Source: DATAES01 sp963721305 (GTDB lineage: Bacteria; Actinomycetota; Acidimicrobiia; Acidimicrobiales; JACDCH01). From it: a stretch of DNA of 64,000 nt. The notes beneath the pieces were generated by a model. That model searched no databases. It saw only the letters and a program-made list of their open reading frames with translations, and was not told the DNA's origin. Numbering within the stretch: position 1 is the stretch's first letter; every line of letters begins with the position of its first letter. The stretch spans positions 496,001-560,000 of the forward strand of contig CAVRIR010000003.1 of assembly GCA_963721305.1 (NCBI GenBank), given 5' to 3'. Of the stretch, positions 7,818 through 18,826 are shown piece after piece. The position numbers were made by a program, and so were the translations under genes.

Positions 7818-9854
7818 ATGCCGAAGCTCGAGGTTGTCTCGCAGTTCGCGCCGGCCGGCGATCAGCCGCAGGCGATCGCGGAGCTGGCGGAGGGGATCAA
7901 CCGGGGCGACCGCTACCAGACGCTCCTCGGCATCACCGGGTCGGGCAAGAGCGCGACCGTGGCGTGGACGGTCGAGCAGGTCCAGAAGCCGACGCTCGTC
8001 ATCGCGCCCAACAAGTCGCTCGCCGCGCAGCTCGCCAACGAGTTCCGCGAGTTCTTCCCCGACAACCGGGTCGAGTACTTCGTCAGCTACTACGACTACT
8101 ACCAGCCCGAGGCGTACATCGCGTCGAGCGACACGTACATCGAGAAGGACAGCTCGGTCAACGACGAGATCGACCGTTTGCGCCACGCCGCGACGTCGGC
8201 GCTGCTCACCCGCAAGGACGTGATCGTCGTCGCGTCGGTCTCGTGCATCTACGGCCTCGGCTCGCCCGAGGAGTACCGCGGTCATTACCTGTTCCTCAAG
8301 CCGGGCGAAGAGCGCGACCAGCGGTCGATCCTTCGCCAGCTCGTCGACATGAACTACGAGCGCAACGACATGAACCTCACCCGCGGCAAGTTCCGGGTGC
8401 GGGGCGACACGATCGAGATCCATCCCGCCTACGACGAGACCGCGGTGCGCGTCGAGCTGTTCGGCGACGAGGTCGAGCAGATCACCGTGGTCGATCCGCT
8501 CACCGGCGAGCGGGTGCAGACGCTCGAAGAGCTCATCGTGTTCCCCGCGAGCCACTACGTCGCCAGCGAAGAGCGGATGCGCAAGGCGATCGTTCGCATC
8601 GAGGCCGAGCTGCAAGAGCGGCTCGCGTACTTCGAGAAGGAAGGCAAGCTGCTCGAAGCCCAGCGGCTCCGCATGCGCACGCAATACGACCTCGAGATGA
8701 TGCAAGAGGTCGGTTACTGCAACGGCGTCGAGAACTACTCGGGGCCGATCGACGGTCGCAGCTCCGGCGAGCCGCCGCACACGTTGCTCGACTACTTCCC
8801 CGACGACTTCCTCGTGGTGGTCGACGAGAGCCACGTGACGGTGCCGCAGCTGCACGGCCAGTACGAGGGTGACCGGAGCCGCAAGGAGGTGCTCATCGAC
8901 CACGGGTTCCGGTTGCCTTCGGCGGCCGACAACCGGCCGTTGCGCTTCGACGAGTTCATCGAGCGGGTGCCGCAGGTGGTGTTCCTGTCGGCCACGCCGA
9001 GCCCGTACGAGCTGCAGGTGTCGAGCCAGGTCGTCGAGCAGATCGTGCGTCCGACCGGGCTGGTCGATCCCGAGGTCATCGTGAAGCCGACCAAGGGCCA
9101 GATCGACGACCTCTTGGAGCAGATCAACGACCGCGTGAGCCGCGGCGACCGCGTGCTGGTCACGACGCTCACGAAGAAGATGGCGGAAGACCTGACCGAC
9201 TACTTGCTCGAGCTCGGTGTCCGGGTCCGGTACCTGCACTCGAACGTCGACACCATCCAGCGCATCGAGATCATCCGCGACCTGCGGCTCGGCGAGTTCG
9301 ACGTGCTCGTCGGCATCAACCTGCTGCGCGAGGGCCTCGACCTGCCCGAGGTGTCGCTGGTCTCGATCCTCGACGCCGACAAGGAAGGTTTCCTGCGGAG
9401 CGAGACGTCGCTGATCCAGATGATCGGCCGGGCCGCACGCAACGTCGACGGCCAGGTGATCATGTACGCCGACCACGTCACCGACTCGATGCAGCGTGCC
9501 ATCTCCGAGACGAACCGCCGCCGCGGGCTGCAGCAGGCGTACAACGCCGAGCACGGCATCGATCCGCAGACGATCCGCAAGGCGGTCACCGACATCCTCG
9601 CTCACCTCCGGCCCGACGGCGACGGCACCGCGCCGGTTCCCGGTCGTGATCGGCGCGGCGGGCGCCTCACACGGGCCCGCGACGAGCGACGGCGCAACGA
9701 GCTCGCCGACCTCGCGCCGTCCGAGCTCGGGCGACTGATCCAGACCCTCGAGGACGAGATGAACGAAGCGGCGGCCGAGCTTCGCTTCGAGTACGCCGCG
9801 AGGCTCCGCGACGAGATCAACGAGCTGCGCCGCGAGCTGCGAGACGCTGGCTGA
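7818..9854 (+). CDS. uvrB: Excinuclease ABC subunit B
   Basis: 678-aa helicase-like damage-verification subunit of UvrABC nucleotide excision repair. Walker A GITGSGKS at 38-45, the beta-hairpin with YYDYYQPEAYI, the DEAD-type VVVDESHV, helicase motif QMIGRAARNVDG and a C-terminal UVR-type helix pair (LIQTLEDEMNEAAAELRFEYAARLRDEI) that docks UvrC. Intact, with no frame change, in contrast to uvrA and uvrC. ATG 7818 follows the palindromic element by 45 bases, so it probably has its own promoter there. Confidence 0.97.
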   Translation: MPKLEVVSQFAPAGDQPQAIAELAEGINRGDRYQTLLGITGSGKSATVAWTVEQVQKPTLVIAPNKSLAAQLANEFREFFPDNRVEYFVSYYDYYQPEAYIASSDTYIEKDSSVNDEIDRLRHAATSALLTRKDVIVVASVSCIYGLGSPEEYRGHYLFLKPGEERDQRSILRQLVDMNYERNDMNLTRGKFRVRGDTIEIHPAYDETAVRVELFGDEVEQITVVDPLTGERVQTLEELIVFPASHYVASEERMRKAIVRIEAELQERLAYFEKEGKLLEAQRLRMRTQYDLEMMQEVGYCNGVENYSGPIDGRSSGEPPHTLLDYFPDDFLVVVDESHVTVPQLHGQYEGDRSRKEVLIDHGFRLPSAADNRPLRFDEFIERVPQVVFLSATPSPYELQVSSQVVEQIVRPTGLVDPEVIVKPTKGQIDDLLEQINDRVSRGDRVLVTTLTKKMAEDLTDYLLELGVRVRYLHSNVDTIQRIEIIRDLRLGEFDVLVGINLLREGLDLPEVSLVSILDADKEGFLRSETSLIQMIGRAARNVDGQVIMYADHVTDSMQRAISETNRRRGLQQAYNAEHGIDPQTIRKAVTDILAHLRPDGDGTAPVPGRDRRGGRLTRARDERRRNELADLAPSELGRLIQTLEDEMNEAAAELRFEYAARLRDEINELRRELRDAG

Positions 9855-9996
9855 ATCGACACTGACCTGCTCCGCACGCGCGCGACTCCCGTTCGCCGGC
9901 ACCACGGCGAAGGTCTTGGGATCGCCTTCGTCGTGTGCGGGTCATCGAACGAGTGTTCCCCCTCTGGGTGATCATGCCCGGATAGGCTCGATCTTC

Positions 9997-12867
9997 GTGT
10001 CCGATCGGCTGGTGGTCCGGGGTGCGCGCGAGCACAACCTGCGCAACATCAACCTCGACCTGCCCCGCGACAAGCTCATCGTGCTCACGGGCCTGTCCGG
10101 TTCGGGGAAGTCGTCGCTGGCGTTCGACACGATCTACGCCGAGGGGCAGCGCCGGTACGTCGAGTCGCTGTCGGCCTATGCCCGCCAGTTCCTCGGCCAG
10201 ATGGACAAGCCCGACGTCGATTTCATCGAAGGCCTTTCGCCGGCGATCTCGATCGACCAGAAGTCCGCGAGCCGCAACCCGCGATCGACGGTCGGCACGA
10301 TCACCGAGATCTACGACTACCTGCGGTTGTTGTACGCGCGCATCGGTGTCCCTCACTGTCCCGAGTGCGGCGCCGAGGTCACTCGCCAGACGCCGCAGCA
10401 GATCGTCGACCGGGTGCTCGAGCTCCCGGAGGGCATGCGGTTCCAGGTGCTCGCACCCGTGGTCCGAGGCCGAAAGGGAACGTACGAGACCCTGCTTGTC
10501 CGATCTCGCCACGCAAGGTTTCGCGCGCGCCCGCATCGACGGCGAGCTGCACGAGCTGACGGACAAGGTCGACCTCGCCCGCTACGAGATGCACACGATC
10601 GAGGTCATCGTCGACCGCCTGGTGAAGCGAGACGGCATCGAGCGGCGACTCACCGACTCGCTCGAGACCGCACTGAAGCTGGCCGAGGGCGTTGCCGAGG
10701 TCGAGATCGTCGCCCGTGACTCCGACGAAACGAGCGACGACAACGTCCTCACGTTCAGCCAGCACCTCGCCTGTCCGAACGGGCACGGCAGCTTCGAAGA
10801 GCTCGCTCCCCGCAACTTCTCCTTCAACTCGCCGTACGGAGCGTGCGAGAAGTGCGACGGGCTCGGCACCCGATACGAGGTCGATCCCGATCTCGTCGTT
10901 CCCAACCCCGATCTGACGCTCGAAGAGGGCGCGATCGCGCCGTGGGGTGGCGGACGCAGCCAGTACTTCAGCCGCCTGATCGAGTCGGTGGCCGAAGAGC
11001 ACGGCGTGAAGATCGACGTGCCGTGGTCCAAGCTCACCGCCAAGCAGAAGAAGATCTTCCTGTACGGGGCCGGCAAGGAACGGGTCCTGGTCAAGTTCCG
11101 CAATCGCTACGGGCGCGTCCGGAGCTACTCGGCGACCTACGAAGGTGTTGTTCCGTATCTGCAACGCCGCCACGTCGAAGCCGAGAGCGACGCGGTCCGC
11201 GAGCAGATCGAGGGCTACATGCGCGAGGTGCCGTGCAACGCATGCGGCGGCTCGCGGCTGAAGCCGTTGTCGTTGGCGGTGACGATCGACGGTCGCAACC
11301 TCGCCGAGCTGTGTGACCTCTCGATCGGCGAAGCGGCCAAGGCGCTCGAAGATCTGCGCCTGTCCGAACGTGACCGAATGATCGCCGAGCGCGTCATCAA
11401 AGAGGTCAACGCCCGGATGGGGTTCCTGCTCGACGTCGGTCTCGACTACCTGTCGCTGTCGCGTTCCGCCGGCACGCTGGCCGGAGGCGAGGCGCAGCGC
11501 ATCCGGCTCGCCTCCCAGATCGGCAGCGGGCTCGTCGGCGTGCTGTACGTGCTCGACGAGCCCTCGATCGGATTGCACCAGCGCGACAACCGGCGGCTGA
11601 TCGAGACCTTGATGCGGCTGCGCGACCTGGGCAACACCGTGCTGGTCGTCGAGCACGACGAGGAGACGATCCGCGTCGTCCGACCACGTCGTCGACATCG
11701 GGCCGGGCGCGGGCGAGCACGGCGGCGCCGTCGTGTACGACGGGTCGGTCAAGGGTCTGCTCAAGTCGAAGGACTCGATCACCGGGCAGTACCTGTCCGG
11801 ACGCAAGAAGCATCCCCGTTCCGGGCGTGCGCCGCATCGGCAACGGCAACGCGCTCGTCGTCAAGGGCGCGCGCGAGCACAACCTGCGCAACATCGACGC
11901 GACGTTCCCGCTGGGCAAGTTCGTCGCGGTCACCGGCGTGTCGGGCTCCGGCAAGTCGACGCTCGATCAACGACATCCTCGAGAAGGCGCTGATGCAGCG
12001 CATCTACAAGTCGAAGCAACCGCCGGGACTGCACAAGACCATCACCGGCATCGACCACCTCGACAAGGTCGTCAACGTCGACCAGTCGCCGATCGGGCGC
12101 ACGCCACGCTCGAACGCCGCGACGTACACCGGGGTGTTCGACCACATCCGGCGGCTGATGGCGCAGACGCAGGAGGCGCGGGTGCGCGGCTACCTGCCCG
12201 GGCCGGTTCAGCTTCAACGTCAAGGGCGGGCGCTGCGAGGCGTGCGCCGGCGACGGCACGATCAAGATCGAGATGCACTTCCTTCCCGACGTGTACGTGC
12301 CGTGCGAGGTGTGCAAGGGCGCGCGCTACAACCGCGACACGCTCGACATCACGTTCCGGGGCAAGAACATCGCCGAGATCCTCGACCTGTCGTGCGAGGA
12401 AGCGCGCCGAGTTCTTCACCAACCAGCCGGCCATCAGCCGGCACATGCAGACCTTGGTCGACGTCGGTCTCGGGTACGTGCGCCTGGGGCAGCCGGCGCC
12501 GACGCTGTCCGGGGGCGAGGCGCAGCGGGTCAAGCTCGCGAGCGAGCTGGCGAAGCGGTCGACGGGCCACACCATCTACCTCCTCGACGAGCCGACCACC
12601 GGGCTGCACTTCGAGGACATCCGCCGCCTCCTGGTGGTCCTGTCCCGACTGGTCGAGCAGGGCAACACCGTGGTGGTCATCGAGCACAACCTCGACGTGA
12701 TCAAGACCGCCGACTGGCTGATCGATCTCGGCCCCGAGGGCGGCAGCCGGGGCGGCACGATCGTCGCCGAGGGCACGCCCGAGGACGTTGCCGCCAACCC
12801 GTCGAGCCACACGGGCCGTTACCTGGCGCCGATCCTGGGCCTGGAGGTGGCGGCGACGGCCTCCTGA
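9997..12867 (+). CDS. uvrA: Excinuclease ABC subunit A, six +1 shifts in this sequence
   Basis: Repaired length 954 aa, normal for this dimeric ABC-type damage sensor. Both nucleotide-binding modules are visible: GLSGSGKSS and GVSGSGKST P-loops, LAGGEAQRIRLASQIGSGL and LSGGEAQRVKLASEL signatures, plus zinc-binding CPECG, CNACGG, CEACAG and CEVCKG pairs. Single extra bases lie near 10495, 11678, 11811, 11965, 12203 and 12405; removing one at each restores unbroken conserved sequence. GTG 9997 begins MSDRLVVRGAREHNL, the standard N-terminus. Without correction or recoding no functional UvrA could be made. Confidence 0.9.
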
Positions 12868-12892
12868 CCCTCGTGACAGGGGTCTGCAGGAT

Positions 12893-12916
12893 CGGCAGTC
12901 CCGGCCTGAACTGCCG
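12893..12916. terminator. Hairpin between convergent uvrA and nadA
   Basis: Stem CGGCAGT/ACTGCCG (12893-12899 with 12910-12916) and a 10-base loop. It lies in the 79-bp gap between uvrA (+) and nadA (-). A second stem, TGAGGAT with ATCCTCA, follows at about 12919-12951. Suited to bidirectional termination; no long T-run is present. Confidence 0.4.
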
Positions 12917-12946
12917 GTTGAGGATCAGTGGTGCGAGGGACAATCC

Positions 12947-14134
12947 TCAGTCGGCGGTGCTCGCGGTGGTGATGTCGAGCATGCGTTGCAGTGCCACGCG
13001 GGCCCACTCGGCCGTATCGGGGTCGACGGTGATGCGGTTGACCACCGTGCCGTCGACGAGGTTCTCGAGCACCCAGCACAGGTGGGGGCCGTCGATCCGG
13101 AACATCGTCGAGCACGGGCAGATCAGCGGGTCGAGCGAGACGATCGTCTTGCCACCCGGTGTCTCGTTCGCCAGTCGCTGCACCAGGTGGATCTCGGTGC
13201 CGACCGCGATCGCCGCCCCGGCAGGTGCGGCCTCGACGGCCTTGATGATGTAGTCGGTCGAGCCGACCTGGTCCGCGAGCTCGCACACGTCGTGGGCGCA
13301 CTCGGGATGCACGATGACGATGCCGTCCGGATGCTCGGCGCGGAAGGCTTCGATGTGCTCGGGACGGAACCGCTGGTGCACCGAGCAGTGGCCCTTCCAC
13401 AGCAGGAACGTCGACTGCTTGCACTCCGAGTCGGTGAGGCCGCCCAGTTCGAGACGCGGATCCCAGACGCTGCATGTCGTCGTGGGTGAACCCCATCGCG
13501 ATGCCGGTGTTGCGTCCGAGGTGTTGGTCCGGGAAGAACAGCACCTGCCCTCCGCCCGCTTCACCGAGCGCCCACTCGAGGACGGCGCGCGCGTTCGTCG
13601 ACGTGCACACTGCGCCGCCGTGCTGCCCGACGAACGCCTTCAGTGCCGCCGACGAGTTCATGTACGTGATCGGCACCAAACGGTCGATGTCCGTGATCGC
13701 GGCGAGGCTCTCCCACGCCTCCTCGACCTCGTCGAGATCGGCCATGTCGGCCATCGAGCAGCCGGCGTTGAGGTCGGGGAGGATCACCTGCTGATGGTCC
13801 GCGGTGAGAATGTCGGCCGACTCGGCCATGAAGTGCACGCCACAGAAGACGATGTACTCGGCCTCGGGCCTCTCCTGTGCGAGCACCGCCAGCCGATACG
13901 AGTCGCCGCGGGCATCGGCCCACTTCATGACCTCGTCGCGCTGGTAGTGGTGTCCGAGGATGAACGACGCGATCGCCCAGCACAGCTCGTGCCGAGGTGA
14001 TCCACGCGTCGAGCTGCTCGACCGTCGCCGATGTGTACCGCTCGGGGAGCGGTGACTGGAGCCGCAACATCTGGAACCCCCATGGGTTGGCGCTCCAGTT
14101 CGCGGACGGTGCGGACAGCCTGGTCGCCCAGCAC
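12947..14134 (-). CDS. nadA: Quinolinate synthase, three +1 shifts in this sequence
   Basis: [4Fe-4S] enzyme condensing iminoaspartate with dihydroxyacetone phosphate to quinolinate for NAD synthesis. LGHHYQRDEV, VFCGVHFMAESADIL, the long LPDLNAGCSMAD stretch, HPECAHD and CPCSTM supply the family motifs and the three cluster cysteines. Extra bases near 14089, 13965 and 13469; repaired length about 394 aa. Start GTG 14134 is the first candidate after an upstream in-frame stop, with AGGGA before it; ATG 14068-14070 is possible but would drop the NPWGFQ segment. It lies opposite in strand between uvrA and uvrC; nadB and nadC are not in the window. Confidence 0.85.
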
Positions 14135-14309
14135 GGGGATGTCGTCCCTGGAACGGATATGTCGCCGGATACCAGGCCGGCGAGCTCACTGTAGCGGCGT
14201 GTCGACCGTTCGCGCCTCTCACGGTCAGGTCCTCGACGGGCAGCGCACCGGCCCTCCTCCGGACAAGCCGAGAGCTTCGTTCTGACGGCCCCGTAACATT
14301 GACCGAGCC

Positions 14310-16180
14310 ATGATTCAGCGCCCCGCCCGCGGGAACCATCCCCGACGCCCCTGGCTCATACCAGTTCAAGGACGCCGAGGGCCGCGTCATCTACGTCGGG
14401 AAGGCGAAATCGCTTCGACAGCGGCTCTCGAACTACTTCCAGAGCCCGTCCGCGCTCGCGCCCCGAACTGCGCAGATGGTCGCGACCGCCGAGACCGTCG
14501 AGTGGATCCAGGTCCGCAACGACGTCGAGGCGTTGATGCTCGAGTACTCGTTGATCCAGCGGCACAAGCCGCGCTTCAACGTCCGGCTGCGCGACGACAA
14601 GAGCTATCCGTTCCTCGCCGTCACACTCGACGACGAGTGGCCGCGGCCGATGGTCATGCGCGGTCTGCGGCGCAAGGGCGTGCGCTACTTCGGTCCGTAC
14701 GGCCACGCGTACGCGATCCGCGAGACGCTCGACCTGTTGTTGCGCACGTTCCCGGTCCGTACCTGCAGCGACAACAAGTTCGCCCATCACCACCGCCAGG
14801 GTCGGCCGTGCCTGCTGTTCCACATCGAGAAGTGCAGCGGGCCGTGCGTCGGTGAGATCGACAAGGCCTCCTACGACGTTCTCGTCGCCGAGCTGCTCGA
14901 GTTCCTCGACGGCGAGACCGACGCGATCGTCAAGCGGCTCGAGACCGAGATGCGCGAGGCGTCGGACGCGCTCGAGTTCGAGCGTGCGGCGCGCGTGCGC
15001 GACCGGCTCACCGCAGTGCGCAAAGCGATCGAGCGCCAGCAGATGGTCGCCGACCGGAACGAAGACATCGACGTCGTCGGCCTCGCCGACGACGATCTCG
15101 AAGCCGCCGTGCAGGTGTTCTTCGTGCGGAAGGGCCGCGTCGTGGGCCGAAAGGGGTTCGTGCTCGACAAAGCAGAGGACCTGACCGCATCGCAACTCGT
15201 CGAGCAAGATCCTCGAAGGCCTGTACTACGACGACAATCCGCTCGGTCCGCCGAAACAGGTGCTCGTGCCGGAGGATCCCGACGACGTCGACCTCTACCA
15301 ACGTTGGTTGACCGAGTGTCGCGGGTCGAACGTGACGATCCGCGTGCCGCAACGGGGCGACAAGCGCGCGCTGCAAGAGACGGTCGCGCAGAACGCGAAG
15401 GAGGAGTTCGTCCGTCATCGCCTGCGCCGCTCGTCGGATCACAACAGCCGTGCCCGCGCGCTCAACGAGCTCCAGGACCGGCTCGGCCTTCCCGTCGCGC
15501 CGCTCCGCATCGAGTGTTACGACATGAGCCACATCCAGGGCTCCGACTACGTCGGCTCGATGGTGGTCATGGAGGACGCGCTCCCGAAGAAGTCCGACTA
15601 CCGCCGATTCAAGATCAAAGAGGTGCCGGGCAACGACGACTTCGCCGCGATGCGTGAGGTGCTCACCCGCCGGCTGACCGCGTACCTCGTCGACCGTGAG
15701 AAGCCCGTCGCCGAACGCACCGGCAAGTTCTCGTACCCACCGCAGCTGTTGCTGGTCGACGGCGGCAAGGGCCAGCTCAGCGTGGCCGTCGACGTGCTCG
15801 AAGAGCTCGGGCTCGACGAGGAGATCCCGGTCGCCTCGCTGGCGAAGCGGTTCGAAGAGGTCTTCGTACCGGGCGTCGCCGACGCGATCCGCATCCCGCG
15901 GCAGTCCGAAGCGCTGTATCTCTTGCAACGCATCCGCGACGAAGCGCACCGGTTCGCGATCACGTACCACCGCGAGCTGCGCGGCAAGCGCATGACCAAG
16001 TCGGTGCTCGACGACGTGCCCGGACTCGGACCGACCCGGCGCAAGCGGCTCATCAAGGAGCTCGGCGGCGTGAAGGCGGTGAAGGAAGCGCCGCTCGAGG
16101 AGCTGCAGTCGCTGTCGTGGCTTCCCGACGCAGTGGCGAACGCCGTCTACGAGAAGGTGCACGGGATCCCGACGCGATGA
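14310..16180 (+). CDS. uvrC: Excinuclease ABC subunit C, two +1 shifts in this sequence
   Basis: Dual-incision nuclease of UvrABC. GIY-YIG domain first (IPDAPGSYQF...VIYVGKAKSLRQRL), then the Cys-rich segment CSDNKF-CLLFHIEKCSGPC, a UVR motif near residue 210, the RNase H-like domain (IECYDMSHIQGSDYVGSMVV; QLLLVDGGKGQLS) and a C-terminal helix-hairpin-helix pair (LDDVPGLGPTRRKRL). Extra A at 14334 and extra G near 15202; repaired length 622 aa. Stop overlaps the next start as ATGA. Confidence 0.93.
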
Positions 16181-16918
16181 CGACCGGCCGCGGCGATCCG
16201 TGGGAGACGAGCGCCGGGATGGTGGCAGGCCGGGTTCACCGCGGGCGCCGACCCCGAGTACGAGGAGCAGATCCTGCCGCTCGCGGCCGAGTGCCTTGCC
16301 GGCGCGCGCTCGCTGCTCGACATCGGTTGCGGCGAGGGACAGATCTCGCGGCTCGGGGCGTCACTCGATGGCGTCGAACGGGTCGTGGGGGTCGATCCGA
16401 CGTGGGCGCAGATCACCGTCGCCCGCGCCCGGGCACGCGGTCCTGCGTACGTGCGCGGTGGAGCCGCGACCCTGCCGTTCGCCGACGACGCCTTCGACAC
16501 CGTGGTGGCCTGTCTCGTGTTCGAGCACATCGTTGCCGTCGACGCCGCGATCGCCGAGGTGGCGCGCGTGTTGCGCCCGGGCGGCCGGTTCGCGTTCTTC
16601 CTCAACCATCCGCTGCTGCAGACACCCAACAGCGGTTGGATCGACGATCAGATCCTCGATCCCCCCGAGCAGTACTGGCGCATCGGTGACTACCTCGTCG
16701 AGGACGAGTCCCTCGAAGAGGTGGAGAAGGACGTGTTCATCCCGTTCATCCATCGCCCGTTGAGCCGGTACGTCAACGCGCTTGCGGCCAACAGCCTGTT
16801 CATCGAGCGGATGGACGAGCCGGCCCCGCCGCCCGGCTTCCTCGCGCGCGCCGCGGAATACGAGGCCGCGGCGACGATCCCGCGGCTCATGCTGCTGCGG
16901 GTGCGCGCGCTCGCTTGA
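16177..16918 (+). CDS. SAM-dependent class I methyltransferase, one +1 shift
   Basis: Repaired 246-aa Rossmann methyltransferase: SLLDIGCGEGQIS is the SAM-binding motif I, VVGVDPTWAQ motif II, then ACLVFEHIVAVDAAIAEV and VLRPGGRFAFFLNHP. An extra A at 16219 separates the start (METGRGDP-like, WETSAG) from WWQAGFTAG. Translationally coupled to uvrC through ATGA. Substrate unknown; the GxG motif and RPGG loop fit small-molecule methyltransferases. A gene of this kind between uvrC and rapZ is not part of the usual conserved cluster. Confidence 0.75.
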
Positions 16919-17037
16919 CGAAACCCTCGACCACGGCCGCCTCGCTCGGCGCGTCCCGCTCGACGTCGAAGCTGTCGCGGTAACGGCGCGATTCCAGGGC
17001 ATCGGTGGACTCCCGGGATACGGTTTTCGGCGAGCAC

Positions 17038-17887
17038 ATGAGCGATTTCGTCGTCATCACCGGGCTTTCGGGCGCAGGGCGCTCGCAGACGGCCGACCAT
17101 CTCGAGGACCTCGGTTGGTTCGTCATCGACAACGTTCCGGCCGCGCTCGTCCCGAAGCTGGCCGAGCTGGTCGCCGACCCCGGCAGCACGCACGATCGTG
17201 CGGCCCTCGTCGTGCGCAGCGGCGACTACGAAGAGGAGATCCGCCCGGCGCTCGACGCGCTGCGGGCGACAGCGGCAGCGCGTGCGCGTGCTCTTCCTCG
17301 ACGCGTCGACCGATGTCCTCGTCCGTCGTTATGAGGGCACTCGTCGCCGCCATCCGATCGGGGGCCCGACGCTCGAAGAGAGCATCGAGCGCGAGCGCAC
17401 CATGCTCGAGCCGTTGAAGGCCGAGGCCGACGTGGTGCTCGACACGACGGAGATGAACGTCCACCAGCTTCGCGGCTGGATCGTCGAGCTGTTCGCGGCG
17501 GACTCACCGGACGCCGGGATGCAGGTGAGCGTCGTGTCGTTCGGCTACAAGCATGGTCTTCCCCTCGACGTCGACCTCGTCTTCGACTGCCGGTTCCTGC
17601 CCAACCCGCACTGGGTCGACGAACTCCGCCCGCTCACCGGTCGAGACGATCGCGTGCGCGAGTACGTGTTGGGTCAGCCGGAGACGGCGGAGTTCCTCAC
17701 CGAACTCGAAAGCATGTTCACGTTGCTGCTGCCGGGGTTCATCCGCGAGGGCAAGTCGTATCTGCGCGTCGCTCTCGGTTGCACCGGCGGACGTCATCGC
17801 TCGGTCGTCATCGCCGAAGAGCTGGCGCGCTTGTTGAAGGCGCATGACCTCGACCCCGCCGTCCTTCATCGTGATGTCGATCGGTAG
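17038..17887 (+). CDS. rapZ: RapZ-family nucleotide-binding protein, one +1 shift
   Basis: Repaired length 282 aa. P-loop GLSGAGRS (Arg replaces the usual Lys of GKS), VIDNVPAAL, FLDASTDVLVRRYEGTRRRHP, VSFGYKHGLP, DCRFLPNPHW and CTGGRHRSVVIAEEL are hallmark blocks of the RapZ/YvcJ family. The extra base lies around 17262-17272. In enterobacteria RapZ controls GlmS via small RNAs; in actinobacteria its role is less clear, and it sits next to yvcK as here. ATG 17038 starts the conserved MSDFVVITGLSG. Confidence 0.88.
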
Positions 17888-17910
17888 GCGGCGCTGCTGG
17901 TCGACCGGCC

Positions 17911-18795
17911 ATGTCTGAGTCGGCCGGCGCTCGCGTTGTCGGCATCGGGGGTGGGCACGGGCTCGCGGTCACGCTGCGCGCCGCGATTGCGTATGCGGAC
18001 GACCTGGCCGCAGTCGTGACCGTGGCCGACGACGGCGGCTCGAGCGGACGGCTCCGGGCGGCGACCGGACTCCCGGCGATGGGTGACATCCGGCGCTGCC
18101 TGTCTGCTCTCGCGGCGCCGGTCTCCGGTCTCGGCGACATCCTCGAGGACCGGTTCACCGGCGACCTCGCCGGTCATGCGTACGGCAACCTCCTCATCGC
18201 TGCCTTCGCGGAACGCATGGGGTTCACCGCCGGCATCGCCGCGCTCGCTCGCCTCGTCGGCGTCCCGGCTCGCATCCTTCCGGTGACCGAGACGCCCCTG
18301 GTGCTCGTGGCGGAGACCGACGACGGGCCGGTGCGTGGTCAGGTCGCGGTGCAGCGCAGCCTCGGCATCAAACGGCTCACGCTCGAGCCCCACGACGCGC
18401 CGGCCGCGCCCGGCGTGGTCGATGCGCTCAGGGATGCCGACCAGATCGTCCTCGGACCCGGATCGCTGTACACGAGCGTGCTCGCAGCATCCGTGCTCCC
18501 GGCGGTGCGCGAAGCCATCGCGGCGTCCTCGGCGCAGGTGGTCTACGTCTGCAATCTGCGACCGCAGGTTCCCGAGACCCACGGCTACGACGTCGCCGCG
18601 CACGTCGCCGCCCTCCACGATCACGGCATCGACCCGCACGTCGTCGTGGTCCAGGACGGGGCGATGCCATCCGGTTCGACCGACGTCGAACTGGTCAGCG
18701 CCGCCGTCGCCCGCCCGAACGGGCTCGCCCACGATCCCGCGCTGCTGGGCGAGGTGTTGGCGGCGCTGTTGGGACGTGCGCAGCCTCCTGTGTAA
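17911..18795 (+). CDS. yvcK: YvcK/GlmR-family (CofD-like) protein
   Basis: 294 aa, intact. VVGIGGGHGLAVTLRA, TVADDGGSSGRLR, MGDIRRCL, GHAYGNLLIAAF and LGPGSLYTSVLAA match YvcK/GlmR, a UDP-GlcNAc-binding regulator of cell-wall precursor and carbon flow related to CofD. Directly downstream of rapZ. In most actinobacteria whiA follows; here only 31 bp separate the stop from gap, so whiA is missing from this locus. Confidence 0.9.
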   Translation: MSESAGARVVGIGGGHGLAVTLRAAIAYADDLAAVVTVADDGGSSGRLRAATGLPAMGDIRRCLSALAAPVSGLGDILEDRFTGDLAGHAYGNLLIAAFAERMGFTAGIAALARLVGVPARILPVTETPLVLVAETDDGPVRGQVAVQRSLGIKRLTLEPHDAPAAPGVVDALRDADQIVLGPGSLYTSVLAASVLPAVREAIAASSAQVVYVCNLRPQVPETHGYDVAAHVAALHDHGIDPHVVVVQDGAMPSGSTDVELVSAAVARPNGLAHDPALLGEVLAALLGRAQPPV

Positions 18796-18826
18796 CGTCC
18801 AAACAGGTTCCCTTCAGGAGGCGGAG

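Noticed and set aside
7530..9905. A 791-codon open frame on the minus strand opposite uvrB
   Set aside because: It mirrors the codon pattern of uvrB, is rich in Arg/His/Asp/Val with no recognisable domain, and uvrB is unquestionable. High-GC shadow frame.
10495..10500. RF2-style programmed +1 frameshift for uvrA
   Set aside because: None of the sites has the RF2 pattern (slippery CTT-TGA with an upstream SD); six sites in one gene would also be implausible for programmed control.
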